From assembly GCA_030525745.1 (NCBI GenBank), contig JAUNED010000001.1, forward strand, positions 1 to 64,000: 64,000 bases of DNA, read 5' to 3'. This document shows positions 1 to 9,309 of this stretch, piece after piece. The translations under genes were made by a program, and so were the position numbers. The notes beneath the pieces were generated by a model. It was not told where the DNA came from. It did not search any database and worked only from the letters and a program-made list of their open reading frames with translations. This stretch comes from Lonepinella koalarum. GTDB lineage: Bacteria; Pseudomonadota; Gammaproteobacteria; Enterobacterales; Pasteurellaceae. How positions within the stretch are numbered: position 1 is the stretch's first letter; each line of letters starts with the position of its first letter.

Positions 1-2
1 AA

Positions 3-62
3 GCGTCCGATGAGCATATCTTAGAAGCGATTTTGACCATCTGGTTGGAAGAGTACGAATAG
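3..62 (+). CDS. C-terminal end of an unidentified protein (partial)
   Basis: Only the last 19 codons are in the window, reading ASDEHILEAILTIWLEEYE and ending in TAG. A rho-independent terminator follows at once, which supports a real gene end. The acidic, helical tail is too short to assign to a family. It is read in the same direction as the TehA-type gene but is separated from it by the terminator. Confidence 0.5.
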   Translation, partial: ASDEHILEAILTIWLEEYE

Positions 63-83
63 AAAAATACGCATAAAATTTAG

Positions 84-111
84 AAACCTAAAGCACCAGC
101 TTTAGGTTTTT
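84..111 (+). terminator. Rho-independent terminator after the partial gene
   Basis: AAACCTAAAGC and GCTTTAGGTTT form a perfect stem around the loop ACCA and are followed by T residues. It ends the partial gene that enters from the left. Confidence 0.8.
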
Positions 112-117
112 CTCGTT

Positions 118-126
118 ACAAGCGGT
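118..126 (+). repeat. Actinobacillus-type DNA uptake signal (ACAAGCGGT)
   Basis: The nine-base core ACAAGCGGT is followed by CAGAAAAA, which resembles the uptake signals of the A. pleuropneumoniae/H. ducreyi branch. The rest of the window uses AAGTGCGGT. It lies just upstream of the TehA-type gene and is one of two such copies flanking that gene. Confidence 0.5.
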
Positions 127-198
127 CAGAAAAATCAACTTTTTTGTAGAATTGGGAATCCTATCTATACAACTAGATTCTAATTTTGGAGATAATTT

Positions 199-1134
199 AT
201 GAATGAATCAAAACCTTTTCCTATTACAACCGGCTTTTTGGCAATGCCACTTGGGCTATCAGCGTTAGGACTTGCATGGCTAAATGCCTCATCGATCTCT
301 CCTTATGCTGTTACAGTAGGTAATATTATTGCCGGCATTTCTCTGATACTTTGGGTCTTATTATTCGGTTGCTATATTTATCGTGTATTCTTTTGCTTTG
401 AGCAAATAAAAGCAGAACTCACTCACCCAGTGCAATGTAGCTTGTTTTCATTAGTGACAATGACAACGATGATGAGTGGTGATGTGCTATATATTTGGGG
501 ATTCAAGTTAGGTGAATTATTGATTTTTTTAGGGGTAATTGTTCATTTAATCTTTTTAGTGTTTGTCATCGGTGGACTATGGAAAGGTACTCAATTCTTA
601 CCTGAAACCTTGCACCCTGTGCATTATCTACCACCAATCGCAGGCAGTTTCACAATGGCAAGCTCATTGAGCTTAGTTGGACATAATGAAGTTGCCTCAC
701 TGTTTTTCGGTATAGGCATCATCTCTTGGCTGGTACACGAGCCTATTATGTTACAACGAATCCGATTGAGCCCACTTTTCCCGATTGCGAGACCATCACT
801 TGGCATTGTACTTGCACCTGCATTTGTTGCCTCTTCAGCCTATTTTTCTGTTCGTGGAGGAATTGACTTGTTGGCAAAAATATTATGGGGATATGGTTTC
901 TTACAGCTCTGCTTTATTTTGCGAAACCTTAAATGGGTAGCCGAAAATGGTTTCTCAATGGGATTTTGGGCATTCTCATTTGGTTTAGCGGCAATGGCAA
1001 GAGGTGCGGTTGAGTTCTATCAATTTGAACCACTATCTTTTATCGGATTGGCAGGTTTCATCATTGCAAACCTTGGTATTGCACTATTACTGATTTTCAC
1101 TTTTAAATTGTGGTTACAACAATCGAGAGAATAG
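199..1134 (+). CDS. tehA: TehA-type C4-dicarboxylate/tellurite-resistance channel (SLAC1/TDT family)
   Basis: This is an inner-membrane protein of about ten transmembrane helices in the tellurite-resistance/dicarboxylate transporter family, related to the trimeric H. influenzae TehA and plant SLAC1 anion channels. The 311-residue length matches TehA. Recognisable stretches include the N-terminal KPFPITTGFLAMPLGLSALG, the central LAKILWGYGFLQL and, near residues 255-262, WAFSFG, which contains the Phe that gates the pore in H. influenzae TehA. The start follows GGAG at 188-191. In some genomes tehA is paired with tehB, a methyltransferase, but none is nearby here. The flanks carry foreign-type uptake signals and an IS3 relic, so recent acquisition is inferred. 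The exact substrate is unknown. Confidence 0.8.
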   Translation: MNESKPFPITTGFLAMPLGLSALGLAWLNASSISPYAVTVGNIIAGISLILWVLLFGCYIYRVFFCFEQIKAELTHPVQCSLFSLVTMTTMMSGDVLYIWGFKLGELLIFLGVIVHLIFLVFVIGGLWKGTQFLPETLHPVHYLPPIAGSFTMASSLSLVGHNEVASLFFGIGIISWLVHEPIMLQRIRLSPLFPIARPSLGIVLAPAFVASSAYFSVRGGIDLLAKILWGYGFLQLCFILRNLKWVAENGFSMGFWAFSFGLAAMARGAVEFYQFEPLSFIGLAGFIIANLGIALLLIFTFKLWLQQSRE

Positions 1135-1246
1135 AAAAACGTATTAATTTACTCAAATCGAACTACTTTTAAGCGTCTGTATGTTGTTATATATGTCTTT
1201 AATACAACATATCTCAATCAAATATTAAAAAGGTGACAAATAGAAT

Positions 1247-1360
1247 TGAACTACCCTAAAAAGTTAGACTCACTTAATTCAAGGACTGAGTACTGTATTT
1301 ATCAGGGCTCAGTCCTTTTTAGCTTTACGGAATACGTTTATGGTAATGAATGTAGTCGTG
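1247..1360 (-). mobile_element. Decayed end of an IS3-family (IS150 group) insertion sequence
   Basis: Read on the minus strand, 1357 to about 1290 encodes DYIHYHKRI, then a short stretch with two stop codons, then KGLSPDKYSTQSLN and a stop. This is the usual C-terminus of an IS3-family OrfB transposase. Immediately beyond it, the plus strand shows TGAACTACCCTAAAAAGTTA from 1247, the typical IS150-group terminal inverted repeat. The hairpin GGACTGAG/CTCAGTCC lies inside this tail. Only the distal end of the element remains, and stop codons interrupt the reading frame, so it is an inactive relic. Confidence 0.6.
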
Positions 1361-1380
1361 AATTGAAATGCTTTTGAGCG

Positions 1381-1783
1381 ATCTATCCTCTCGTCTTTAC
1401 TTTATATTCACTTTCCAATATCCACTCATTCAGGCAATTTTTAAATAGCAGATTATATCTGCGGTAGCAGAATTTTTGTCGCTTTTTTGAGCGGTAAATC
1501 GGAGTTATGATTATATCCTGTGTAATGGCTCGGAGGAGGGGCTACTGCCGGTAAAAATTACTTTGTTCTGCTTGCGTATTTTCGTTCATAAAGCTGAAAT
1601 AGAATAATAGAACCCCATAGACTTCGCGACAGGTATGATGTGTGTCATTATGATATTGCGCATGTTTTTACATAAATGTTTCTTTCTTTCCAAGAGAAAT
1701 ACAAATATTTTGTATTTTAGGTCTCAATCTTTCTGTTTTTCTGCGATAATACAAGCGGTTCTTATTTTAATCTTGGATAAAAG
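1381..1783. other. Non-coding spacer
   Basis: No convincing gene was seen between the IS relic and the manA terminator. A short open frame from 1635 runs into the antisense of manA and lacks a ribosome binding site. The spacer contains one ACAAGCGGT uptake signal at 1751-1759. Confidence 0.4.
1751..1759 (+). repeat. Actinobacillus-type DNA uptake signal (ACAAGCGGT)
   Basis: This is the second copy of the alternative uptake core on the far side of the TehA-type gene. The first AAGTGCGGT of the window occurs only about 80 bases further on, at 1838-1846. Confidence 0.45.
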
Positions 1784-1816
1784 AAAAGTTGATACATTTT
1801 TGTGTATCAACTTTTT
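1784..1816 (-). terminator. Terminator of manA
   Basis: AAAAGTTGATACA and TGTATCAACTTTT form a 13-base stem around a T-rich loop. T residues follow on both strands, so it can act bidirectionally. It lies just past the manA stop codon. Confidence 0.75.
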
Positions 1817-1837
1817 ATTTTTTAGTTTCAGATTGAA

Positions 1838-1846
1838 AAGTGCGGT
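1838..1846 (+). repeat. Haemophilus-type DNA uptake signal (AAGTGCGGT), representative copy
   Basis: This is the first of many AAGTGCGGT copies in the window, on both strands and both inside genes and between them, for example at 8928-8936. They are recognised during natural competence in the Haemophilus/Aggregatibacter/Pasteurella branch. Several are arranged as inverted pairs after genes and double as terminators. Confidence 0.9.
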
Positions 1847-1851
1847 TAATT

Positions 1852-3057
1852 TTAGGGTAGTTTTGCAATTACCGCATAGCCGTTTTCTTGGGTGTCGATT
1901 TGATATTTGGTTTCTGCACAGATGAAGGCCGATTGCCCTTGGGTCAGTTGTATTTCATCATTATCAGCACTCAGAGTAATTTTTCCTTGCATAACCAATA
2001 AAATCGAGCCATTTTCAGTTTTATCTTGTAATTGGGTATTATCCTCATAAGTTAATCGTTCTAAAGCAAAATCTTTCGCCGGCGTTTGGTAGGTAAAACT
2101 CCCGATAGTTTGTGGAGCCGATGGGATAATTTGAGGTATCACTTCACGGCAATCGATCACTTCTAATAATGCCGGAATATCAACGTGTTTTGGGGTTAAA
2201 CCGCCACGAATAACATTATCGGAACAAGCCATTAATTCGATATTTTGTCCGCGTAAATAGGCATGCGGAATGCCGGCATCTTGAAAAATACCTTCGCCTT
2301 GGTTGATTTTTACGATATTAAACAAATAGAAGCATACTAAACCAACATCTAATTTTTCCGTTGTAATATTCATGGCTTCCATTGAATATAATACCCAATA
2401 ATCCGGATTATCAAGGCTTAATGCATTATTTTGATAAGCTGTTTGATTGGCCTGAATAATCGGTAATAACCACTCGGCAAGCTGATCTTGTTTTGCTTGC
2501 ATTATTTCTGCATAGAAACTATGTAGATCTTGAGTGTCGAGTTTATCTAAAAGTGCGGTCAAACTTGGACGGGTTTTAAGTGTTTGGCGGATTTTTTCTT
2601 TGGTTTGGAAACCGTGTAGTAACCAAAATTCAGACAAGGCAATCATCATTTCCGGTTTGTGATTGTTATCTTTATAAGTGCGTTTGGGGTCATTGGGTGC
2701 AATACCCTTGGCATTCTCTGTTGTAAAACCGATTTCCGCTTGTTTTTTAGTCGGGTGTAATTGAATGGAAAGAGGCAGTTTTACATCTAAAATTTTTAAT
2801 AAATAAGGCAATTCATCACCAAAAGTAGCACGGCTTTGTTTGCCAAGGACGTTTGGATTTTGTTGAATAAAATCTACTAAACTGAGTTCTTGATTTTTTA
2901 CCTTGATTGTTGAAGGCGCAGAGTTGTGCGAACCTAGCCAATATTCGGCGTAGAACTGGCTTTCCTGTTTAGTTTGTTTTAATAATTGAGGAAGATAATC
3001 TTGCCCTCCCCAAATATAATGTTGGAGTGAGCCGGAAATAGGGAAAATACCGTTCAT
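1852..3057 (-). CDS. manA: Mannose-6-phosphate isomerase (type I)
   Basis: This zinc enzyme interconverts mannose 6-phosphate and fructose 6-phosphate in the cytoplasm. It feeds mannose into glycolysis and supplies mannose for sugar nucleotides. The 401-residue length is normal for type I enzymes. Motifs include SIQLHPTKKQAE near residue 98, supplying Gln and His zinc ligands, HKPEMMIAL near residue 133 with the Glu ligand, and GIPHAYLRGQNIELMACSDNVIRGGLTPK in the active-site cupin region. It stands alone on the minus strand between two terminators. The ATG at 3057 is the only good start and aligns with the family N-terminus. Confidence 0.93.
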   Translation of the reverse strand: MNGIFPISGSLQHYIWGGQDYLPQLLKQTKQESQFYAEYWLGSHNSAPSTIKVKNQELSLVDFIQQNPNVLGKQSRATFGDELPYLLKILDVKLPLSIQLHPTKKQAEIGFTTENAKGIAPNDPKRTYKDNNHKPEMMIALSEFWLLHGFQTKEKIRQTLKTRPSLTALLDKLDTQDLHSFYAEIMQAKQDQLAEWLLPIIQANQTAYQNNALSLDNPDYWVLYSMEAMNITTEKLDVGLVCFYLFNIVKINQGEGIFQDAGIPHAYLRGQNIELMACSDNVIRGGLTPKHVDIPALLEVIDCREVIPQIIPSAPQTIGSFTYQTPAKDFALERLTYEDNTQLQDKTENGSILLVMQGKITLSADNDEIQLTQGQSAFICAETKYQIDTQENGYAVIAKLP

Positions 3058-3112
3058 ATTGTTCCTTAATGATAAATTTTGTGAAAAGTGCGGTCGGAAT
3101 TTTAACCAAAAT

Positions 3113-3144
3113 AAAACCTCTTTAGCAAGCTAAAGAGGTTTTTT
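3113..3144 (-). terminator. Terminator of the frdABCD operon
   Basis: AAAACCTCTTTAGC and GCTAAAGAGGTTTT form a perfect 14-base stem around a two-base centre, flanked by A and T runs. It lies 12 bases past the frdD stop codon. Confidence 0.85.
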
Positions 3145-3155
3145 CTCTTTTAGTT

Positions 3156-3500
3156 TTATAGACTTAGCACACTAAAAAACACGATCACGCTATATAAGGT
3201 GGATAATCCGTAGAAAATCCAGACACCGGCAGGAATGTGGATTTTGAAATCGTGTAGGCCTAAATGTACACGATGCATACCGCACCACATTGGGAAAATC
3301 AGCAATGCAAGAATTGCCAGTTTGCCGATCCAAGTGTGGGCGAAAGCAATGATATTATCCGGTGTGATTAATCCGAACGGCAGTAATAATCCTAGAACTA
3401 ACACTAATACAGGGAAAAATACTGCACTAATCGCACCGCCGGCACCGAACAATAACCATACTGCCGGCTCGTTTGAACGTGGAGGATTAAGTTTATCCAT
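3156..3500 (-). CDS. frdD: Fumarate reductase subunit D (membrane anchor)
   Basis: This 114-residue hydrophobic protein has three transmembrane helices and, with FrdC, anchors the catalytic FrdAB dimer to the inner membrane and binds menaquinol. It is recognised by the start [20 protein letters not shown] and the central [15 protein letters not shown], which matches the FrdD region around the membrane-proximal histidines. It is the last gene of frdABCD, 12 bases after frdC, and is followed by a strong terminator. Confidence 0.93.
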   Translation of the reverse strand: MDKLNPPRSNEPAVWLLFGAGGAISAVFFPVLVLVLGLLLPFGLITPDNIIAFAHTWIGKLAILALLIFPMWCGMHRVHLGLHDFKIHIPAGVWIFYGLSTLYSVIVFFSVLSL

Positions 3501-3512
3501 AGTGATTTCTCC

Positions 3513-3905
3513 CTATACCAAAATAAGCACTAAAATGCTGACTAAAGCGGTAATTCCCCAAAAAATCCGAGAAACCAATTTTGCATCAAGGCGTTCGTTT
3601 TTCACGATGATGGTTGCCATTTGTGGTGCCATATTAAAGAACGTGAAGCTATTCAGCAATACTGCGCCTAATGTGATGATATTTAAAATAAATACGACCG
3701 GATTTTTTAGAAAGCCGACAAATTGCGTTGTAAATGTGCCGTTATTTAAGCAAATTAAGCCGTACAGTAACACTAAACAGAACCAAATAGTTGGTACTGC
3801 GGTGCTTTCACGCAATACATAGAATTTGTAAAAATCTAATTTTTTCCACCAAGTTGGTGTGATTTCACGCACATATTTTTTGCGTTTGCTTGCGATAGAT
3901 GTCAT
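3513..3905 (-). CDS. frdC: Fumarate reductase subunit C (membrane anchor)
   Basis: This 130-residue, three-helix membrane subunit of menaquinol:fumarate reductase begins MTSIASKRKKYVREITPTWW, where the RKKYVRE/PTWW segment is a FrdC hallmark. Together with FrdD it forms the quinol-binding membrane domain. The gene starts 11 bases after the frdB stop codon and is co-transcribed with it. Confidence 0.93.
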   Translation of the reverse strand: MTSIASKRKKYVREITPTWWKKLDFYKFYVLRESTAVPTIWFCLVLLYGLICLNNGTFTTQFVGFLKNPVVFILNIITLGAVLLNSFTFFNMAPQMATIIVKNERLDAKLVSRIFWGITALVSILVLILV

Positions 3906-3916
3906 TCAATCACTCC

Positions 3917-4699
3917 TTAGTTTTTGGGTCTGAGCATTGCAAAGACATAGTCTTTAGCACTTTCAATTTTACCTTGGTTTACTGCCGAGGCCGGATTAAC
4001 ATGTTTTGGGCAGACTTCGGAACAATAGCCCACGAAAGTACAACTCCATACGCCGTTTTTGCCGTTAAGAATTTTCATTCGCTCGGCTTTACCGTTATCT
4101 CGGTTATCTAAATTATAACGATGTGCTAAGGTTAAAGCGGCCGGGCCGACAAATTCTGGGTTTAAACCAAATTGTGGACAGGCTGCATAACATAAACCAC
4201 AGTTGATACACATTGAGAATTGGCGATATTTTTCTAATTGAGCCGGCGTTTGTTTGGTTCGACTTTTGGCTAATTCTGCTGATGGATGTGGTTTACCGTC
4301 CAATTCTGGCATTTTGTTGCCGATAATATAAGGCTTGATGCTTTCCAAACTTTCGATGAAATGACTTAAATCAACAACTAAGTCACGTTCAATCGGGAAG
4401 TTAGCCAAAGGTTCAATCCGCATATGACCACTGTAATCACGTAAGAAAGTTTTACAAGCCAATTTAGGTTTATTATTAACCATCATGCCGCAAGAGCCAC
4501 AAATCGCCATACGGCAAGACCAACGGTAAGACAATTCAGGATCCAAATAGTCTTTAATATAACCTAATGCATCTAATAACGAAGTTTGATTATCATAAGG
4601 CACTTGATAAGTACGTAAGTAGGGTTCTTTATCTACTTCCGGATTGTAACGCAGTACTTCCACATTCATGGTTGCTTGAGTGATCGCTTGATTAGACAT
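3917..4699 (-). CDS. frdB: Fumarate reductase iron-sulfur subunit
   Basis: FrdB carries electrons from the membrane quinol site to FrdA. The 260-residue protein has the plant-type [2Fe-2S] motif [10 protein letters not shown] with a later Cys in KPKLAC, then [12 protein letters not shown] and [15 protein letters not shown] for the [4Fe-4S] and [3Fe-4S] clusters. An upstream in-frame ATG at 4765 exists, but the start at 4699 is chosen because it follows AAGGAGAACGCAA and gives the normal family length. It overlaps the end of frdA by 8 bases, suggesting translational coupling. Confidence 0.93.
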   Translation of the reverse strand: MSNQAITQATMNVEVLRYNPEVDKEPYLRTYQVPYDNQTSLLDALGYIKDYLDPELSYRWSCRMAICGSCGMMVNNKPKLACKTFLRDYSGHMRIEPLANFPIERDLVVDLSHFIESLESIKPYIIGNKMPELDGKPHPSAELAKSRTKQTPAQLEKYRQFSMCINCGLCYAACPQFGLNPEFVGPAALTLAHRYNLDNRDNGKAERMKILNGKNGVWSCTFVGYCSEVCPKHVNPASAVNQGKIESAKDYVFAMLRPKN

Positions 4700-6497
4700 T
4701 TGCGTTCTCCTTCGCTTTTGCTTTTTCTGCTGCTTCGGCTGCTTCCGCTTCAGCACCGTAAACACGTTTTGCCGGTTGGGATTTAGTGATTTTCACCGGG
4801 CTGTATTCGATTCGAGGTGCGCCGTTTTCGTTGTAATAAGCTAATGTGTGTTTTAAGTAGTTTACATCATCACGTTCAACATAGTCTAAACGTTGGTGGG
4901 CACCACGGGACTCTTTACGTTCAATTGCAGAGTTAGCGATGGACTGTGCGACATCTAAAATATAACCTAATTCTACCGTGTAAAGCACATTGGTATTAAA
5001 TACGCTGGAACGGTCTTGAATGCGAATACGTTTATAGCGTTCTTTCAATTCTGCAATTTTATCCACCGCACTTTGCATACTGGCTTGGTCACGGTAAATA
5101 CCACAACCTTCTTCCATTGCTGTACCCATTTCTTCACGAATATCGGCCCAGTTTTCGGTCCCCTCTTGATGGAATAAGGCTTCTAAACGAGCAACCACAT
5201 CTTTGGCTTGTGCATCTACTGCGGTTTGATTAGCCGGCTGTGCTTCTGCAGCACGTTGAGCAGCATATTCACCGGCAACACGACCTAATACCAACAATTC
5301 AGCTAATGAATTCGAGCCCAAACGGTTTGCGCCATGAAGACCGGAAGAGGCACATTCACCCACCGCAAATAACCCTTTAATACGGGTTTCACTGTTGTAA
5401 TCGACTTCGATACCACCCATTGTGTAATGTACCACAGGACGTACAGGAATCGGCTCTTTCACTGGATCCACACCTTCATAGGCATTCGCAAGTTCACAAA
5501 TGAATGGTAAACGTTCATGGAGGTATTTTTCACCCAAATGACGTAAGTCCAAATTCACTACATCAACACCTTTTGCTGTTTTTAATGTATTACCCTTGCG
5601 CCATTCTTGCCAGAAAGCTTGAGAGACTTTATCACGAGGGCCGAGTTCCATATATTTGTTTTCAGGCTTGCCGATTGGTGTTTCAGGACCCAGACCATAG
5701 TCTTGCAAATAACGGTAACCGTTTTTATTGAGCAAAATACCACCCTCGCCACGGCAACCTTCTGTCATCAAAATACCAGTATTAGGTAAGCCGGTCGGGT
5801 GATATTGTACGAATTCCATATCACGCAACGGCACGCCGTGACGATAAGCCATGGATAAACCGTCACCGGTCACGATACCGCCATTAGTATTGAATTTAAA
5901 TGCACGGCAACCACCACCTGTTGCAATAACAACCGCATTGGCATTGATTTGAACTAAGGTTCCTTCCATCATATTCATTGCAACGCAACCACGAGCATGC
6001 CCGTCATCGACTAAAATGTCTAACACAAAATGCTCATCAAAACGTTGGATTTGAGGGAATTGGATTGAGGTTTGGAATAAGGTATGTAATAAATGGAAAC
6101 CTGTTTTATCGGCAGCGAACCATGTACGTTCAATTTTCATACCACCAAAACGGCGCACATTCACATCGCCGTCCGCTTTACGGCTCCAAGGGCAACCCCA
6201 ACGTTCCAACTGTGTCATTTCCACAGGAGAATGTTGGACAAAATATTCCACCACATCTTGTTCACATAACCAGTCGCCACCGGCAACAGTATCATGGAAA
6301 TGTTTATCGTAAGAATCTTCTTCTTTGATTACAGCTGCTGCGCCGCCTTCTGCTGCCACAGTATGACTACGCATAGGATATACTTTAGAAATTAATGCAA
6401 TTTTTAGATTTGGGTTAGCTTGTGCTGCGGCAATTGCTGCGCGTAACCCACCGCCACCGGCTCCCACAATTGCAATATCGACATTAACAGTTTGCAC
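4692..6497 (-). CDS. frdA: Fumarate reductase flavoprotein subunit
   Basis: FrdA reduces fumarate to succinate as the terminal step of anaerobic fumarate respiration, on the cytoplasmic face of the membrane. The 601-residue protein begins with the FAD-binding [17 protein letters not shown]. It carries [12 protein letters not shown] around residue 44, whose His binds FAD covalently, and later [10 protein letters not shown] and [20 protein letters not shown] of the substrate domain. The C-terminus is a low-complexity Ala/Glu/Lys tail. It is the first gene of frdABCD and has a candidate FNR-controlled promoter upstream. Confidence 0.95.
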   Translation of the reverse strand: MQTVNVDIAIVGAGGGGLRAAIAAAQANPNLKIALISKVYPMRSHTVAAEGGAAAVIKEEDSYDKHFHDTVAGGDWLCEQDVVEYFVQHSPVEMTQLERWGCPWSRKADGDVNVRRFGGMKIERTWFAADKTGFHLLHTLFQTSIQFPQIQRFDEHFVLDILVDDGHARGCVAMNMMEGTLVQINANAVVIATGGGCRAFKFNTNGGIVTGDGLSMAYRHGVPLRDMEFVQYHPTGLPNTGILMTEGCRGEGGILLNKNGYRYLQDYGLGPETPIGKPENKYMELGPRDKVSQAFWQEWRKGNTLKTAKGVDVVNLDLRHLGEKYLHERLPFICELANAYEGVDPVKEPIPVRPVVHYTMGGIEVDYNSETRIKGLFAVGECASSGLHGANRLGSNSLAELLVLGRVAGEYAAQRAAEAQPANQTAVDAQAKDVVARLEALFHQEGTENWADIREEMGTAMEEGCGIYRDQASMQSAVDKIAELKERYKRIRIQDRSSVFNTNVLYTVELGYILDVAQSIANSAIERKESRGAHQRLDYVERDDVNYLKHTLAYYNENGAPRIEYSPVKITKSQPAKRVYGAEAEAAEAAEKAKAKENANV

Positions 6498-6577
6498 GAT
6501 ATTTCCTCCATTTAAGTCAAAAATAAAATTGATGGTTTCATTGTGCCATTTTTTCTGTGAATTTCTACCTCTTTTTG

Positions 6578-6619
6578 ACTAAAAGAGAGGATAATTTCCA
6601 GTTTTGTGATCTACCTCAA
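6578..6619 (-). promoter_or_regulatory. Candidate FNR-activated promoter of frdABCD
   Basis: On the minus strand TTGAG-GTAG-ATCAC at 6619-6606 matches the FNR consensus TTGAT-N4-ATCAA in eight of ten positions. A -10-like TTTAGT lies at 6583-6578, the spacing expected if FNR is centred near -41.5. The same bases read TGTGA-N6-TCAAA on the plus strand, so CRP binding towards the ABC transporter gene is also possible. Confidence 0.45.
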
Positions 6620-6777
6620 AAAAGCATTTTAATTAATCTTAATGCAAATTATTTGTAATAAATTTAATAGGATAGTGATACTTATTTTTCATCGTGAAAT
6701 AATAGGTGTGATTTCCTTTATTTTATGCTAAATTTCTCGCCTAAAATTTTTCTCCTTAATATCTTTAGGATTGCCAA

Positions 6778-8349
6778 ATGAAGCAAAAAATCAGATCTTT
6801 TCTTGCTGTCGCATTTTCAGCTTGTCTGCTATCTGCATGCGATAAACCTAATTCCTCTACTGAAGTACCCCAAAGTGCGGTAGAAAAAAACAATGTTTCT
6901 ATCAATCGCCCCTTAAATGTAGTAGCTCCTTGGGAAATTACTTCGGTCGATCCAAGTAAATCGGGTTATATTTTTCAACGATTGCAACTGGCAGAAACCT
7001 TGATAGATGCCGATGATAAAGGCAATCTATTGCCGGCATTGGCAACCTCTTGGCAATCAAATGATAGTGCAGATGAATGGATATTGACTTTACGTGAAAA
7101 TGTGAAGTTTCATGACGGTACAATATTGAATGCCGATAATGTTGTGCAAAGTTTAACTGTGGCTTTAGCAAAACCCGGCCCGTTAAAATCAATTTTAATT
7201 AAAAAAATAACCGCACTTTCGCCAACACAAGTACAAATCAGCCTTGAAAAACCGCTTGTTTCTTTACCTGCTTATTTGGCACATGCTACCACTATTATTT
7301 TGGCAAAATCCGCCTTTGATGCTGAAAATAATGTCATTGCTATTGTGGGCACAGGTGCTTATAAAGCGGATAAAATTGAGCCGCCACAAAAGATTGAGCA
7401 AACGGCATTTGTAGATTATTGGGGAGAGAAAGCGAAAATTTCTCAGGTGACTTATTTGGCTAACAGCCGAAGCGAAACACGTACCTTGTTAGCGCAAAGT
7501 AACCCGAATTATTTGGTGTTTAATCTTGATCCGGCCAGCTTGGCGAAATTAAAACAAGATCCGAATTTGATTTTATCTTCTAAGTCTATTGCCAGAACTA
7601 TTCAATATAAAGTGAATGCAAAACATCCGCTATTTGAGAATATAGAGGTTCGTCAAGCGTTAAGTGATGCGATTGATCGTGCCGGTATTGCACAGTCCGT
7701 ATTACGTATTGAAAAAGGTATTGCAGAACAAATTGTGCCGGAAGCTTTTTCCGATTGGCGGGTACACGCCGAATATAAACAACCTGATTCTGTGGCAATT
7801 AAAGCTCGCTTGATCGCCTTGGGTTTTGTTGAGGATACGCAAGGTATGTTACATAAAGACTGAAAACCGTTTAAATTCACTTTACGCACCTTTGCAGATC
7901 GCCCTGAATTACCGATTATTGCTACGGCATTGCAAAATCAATGGAAACAAATCGGTGTTGATGTTGTGGTTTCAGTGGGAAATTTTGCCGAAATTCCTGC
8001 AGGTCATCAAGATGGTAGTTTAGAAATGGCATTGTATGCCCGCAACTATGGTTTAGTACCTGATTTGATGGGGGCATTACTGCAAGATTTTGCACCACAA
8101 GGCGGTGATTGGGGTGTAATGAATTGGTCAAATACAGATTTAACTCTTGCTTTGGATACACTACAAAAACCCTTGAAAGCAGAAGAACAATTGCAATTAA
8201 AACAACGTATTGCGGAGATTATTTATCGGGAACGCCCAATTACACCTGTGGTGTTTTATCAGCAAAATGCAGCGGCTAATAAAGCATTGAAGGGGGTGGA
8301 TTTAGATGCCTTTGAACGCAGTTTTAAACTCAATCAACTTTCGTGGTAA
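6778..8349 (+). pseudogene. Peptide/nickel-type ABC transporter substrate-binding lipoprotein, interrupted by an in-frame TGA
   Basis: The gene encodes a periplasmic binding protein of the DppA/NikA/OppA family (SBP family 5). It has a lipoprotein signal ending LLSAC at Cys21 and the family core GNLLPALATSWQ...WILTLRENVKFHDGT. A TGA at 7861-7863 stops translation after 361 residues, yet the same frame resumes directly as KPFKFTLRTFADRPELP and continues to a TAA at 8347-8349, for 523 codon positions in total. Related proteins usually have Gly here (DGKP), so one base change from GGA is likely. The rest is intact, so the lesion is recent or a sequence error. A selenocysteine reading is unlikely. 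It heads an ABC transporter operon. Confidence 0.75.
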
Positions 8350-8361
8350 TAGGATAAGTTT

Positions 8362-9309
8362 GTGTTAAAAATCATTGGAAATCGATTATTACAACTCTTG
8401 TTAGTGATTTGGTCAGTGGGAACACTGACCTTTATTCTTACCCGCTCTTTGCCGGGGGATATGGCTTATCGCATTGCTGCCAGTCGTTATGGTTATGACC
8501 AAACGGACAGTGCGGCAGCAACATTAGTAAGGTCGGAATTAGGGTTGGATCAGGCTTGGTGGCATAGTTATTTCAATTGGCTATTGGATTTAGTGCAATT
8601 TAAATTAGGCCATTCATTAGTATCAGGAGAAAGTGTGTGGGCATTAATCGGGCATCAATTTGGGCATACATTCGCTCTTGCACTGGTTGCGTTGTTGTTT
8701 GCTTTATTTATTGGTCCCCCTCTTGGCTTGCTTGCAGCTCAAAAACCAAACGGATTTTTTGACCGTTTAACGCTGATTATCAGTACTGCATTACGTTCTG
8801 TGCCGGCGTTTATTATCGGAATCGGTTTGATCACCTTTTTTGCAGTACAATTACAATGGTTGCCTGCTGCCGGTTATGGGAGTTGGCAACATTTTGTATT
8901 ACCTGCCTTAACATTGGCATTAGGTTTAAGTGCGGTTTCCGTTCGCATTAGTCGAAATGCCATGGTGGCGGTGAGTAGCACGGAATATTATCAATTTTCC
9001 CGCCTGAAAGGATTAAATAATACGTTGAGTTTTTGGCGACACGGTTTACGCAATGTAGCAATTCCGATTCTAGCTTATCATTCTGTACAACTGATTTATT
9101 TAATTGAAGGCGTGGTGATTGTGGAAAGTCTGTTCGCTTGGCCGGGTAGTGGCCATGCTTTAATTCACGCAGTGATTGCTCGTGATGTACCGATGATTCA
9201 GGGAACGGCATTAATTATGGGGGGGATTTTTGTATTATTAAATATGGCGGTGGATTTAGCCAATAGTTGGATTGATCCTCGTATTCGTTTACAAGGAAAG
9301 GTGGCTTAA
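8362..9309 (+). CDS. ABC transporter permease, DppB/NikB type
   Basis: This 315-residue inner-membrane permease of the peptide/nickel family has about six transmembrane helices. It begins LLQLLLVIWSVGTLTFILTRSLPGD, typical of DppB/NikB proteins, and the coupling region near residues 225-265 reads LRNVAIPILAYHSVQLIYLIEGVVIVESLFAWPGSG. The start is GTG at 8362, preceded by AGGATAAGTTT and 12 bases after the binding-protein stop. Substrate specificity cannot be read from the permease. Confidence 0.85.
   Translation: MLKIIGNRLLQLLLVIWSVGTLTFILTRSLPGDMAYRIAASRYGYDQTDSAAATLVRSELGLDQAWWHSYFNWLLDLVQFKLGHSLVSGESVWALIGHQFGHTFALALVALLFALFIGPPLGLLAAQKPNGFFDRLTLIISTALRSVPAFIIGIGLITFFAVQLQWLPAAGYGSWQHFVLPALTLALGLSAVSVRISRNAMVAVSSTEYYQFSRLKGLNNTLSFWRHGLRNVAIPILAYHSVQLIYLIEGVVIVESLFAWPGSGHALIHAVIARDVPMIQGTALIMGGIFVLLNMAVDLANSWIDPRIRLQGKVA

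Noticed and set aside
1290..1320. Stand-alone terminator at the GGACTGAG/CTCAGTCC hairpin
   Set aside because: The hairpin is internal to the IS3 relic and no gene ends just before it on the plus strand.
1635..1925. 96-codon open frame upstream of manA's end
   Set aside because: It crosses the manA terminator and runs antisense into manA.
3235..3822. 195-codon open frame on the plus strand
   Set aside because: It is the antisense of frdD and frdC, which are clear family members.
7251..7259. ACAAGCGGT core (reverse strand) inside the binding-protein gene as a sign of import
   Set aside because: It is a single copy in coding sequence, near normal AAGTGCGGT signals, and one chance copy is expected about every 130 kb over both strands.
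7861..7863. Selenocysteine insertion at the in-frame TGA of the binding protein
   Set aside because: No suitable hairpin was seen just downstream, no selenoprotein of this family is known to me, and Gly is expected at the position.
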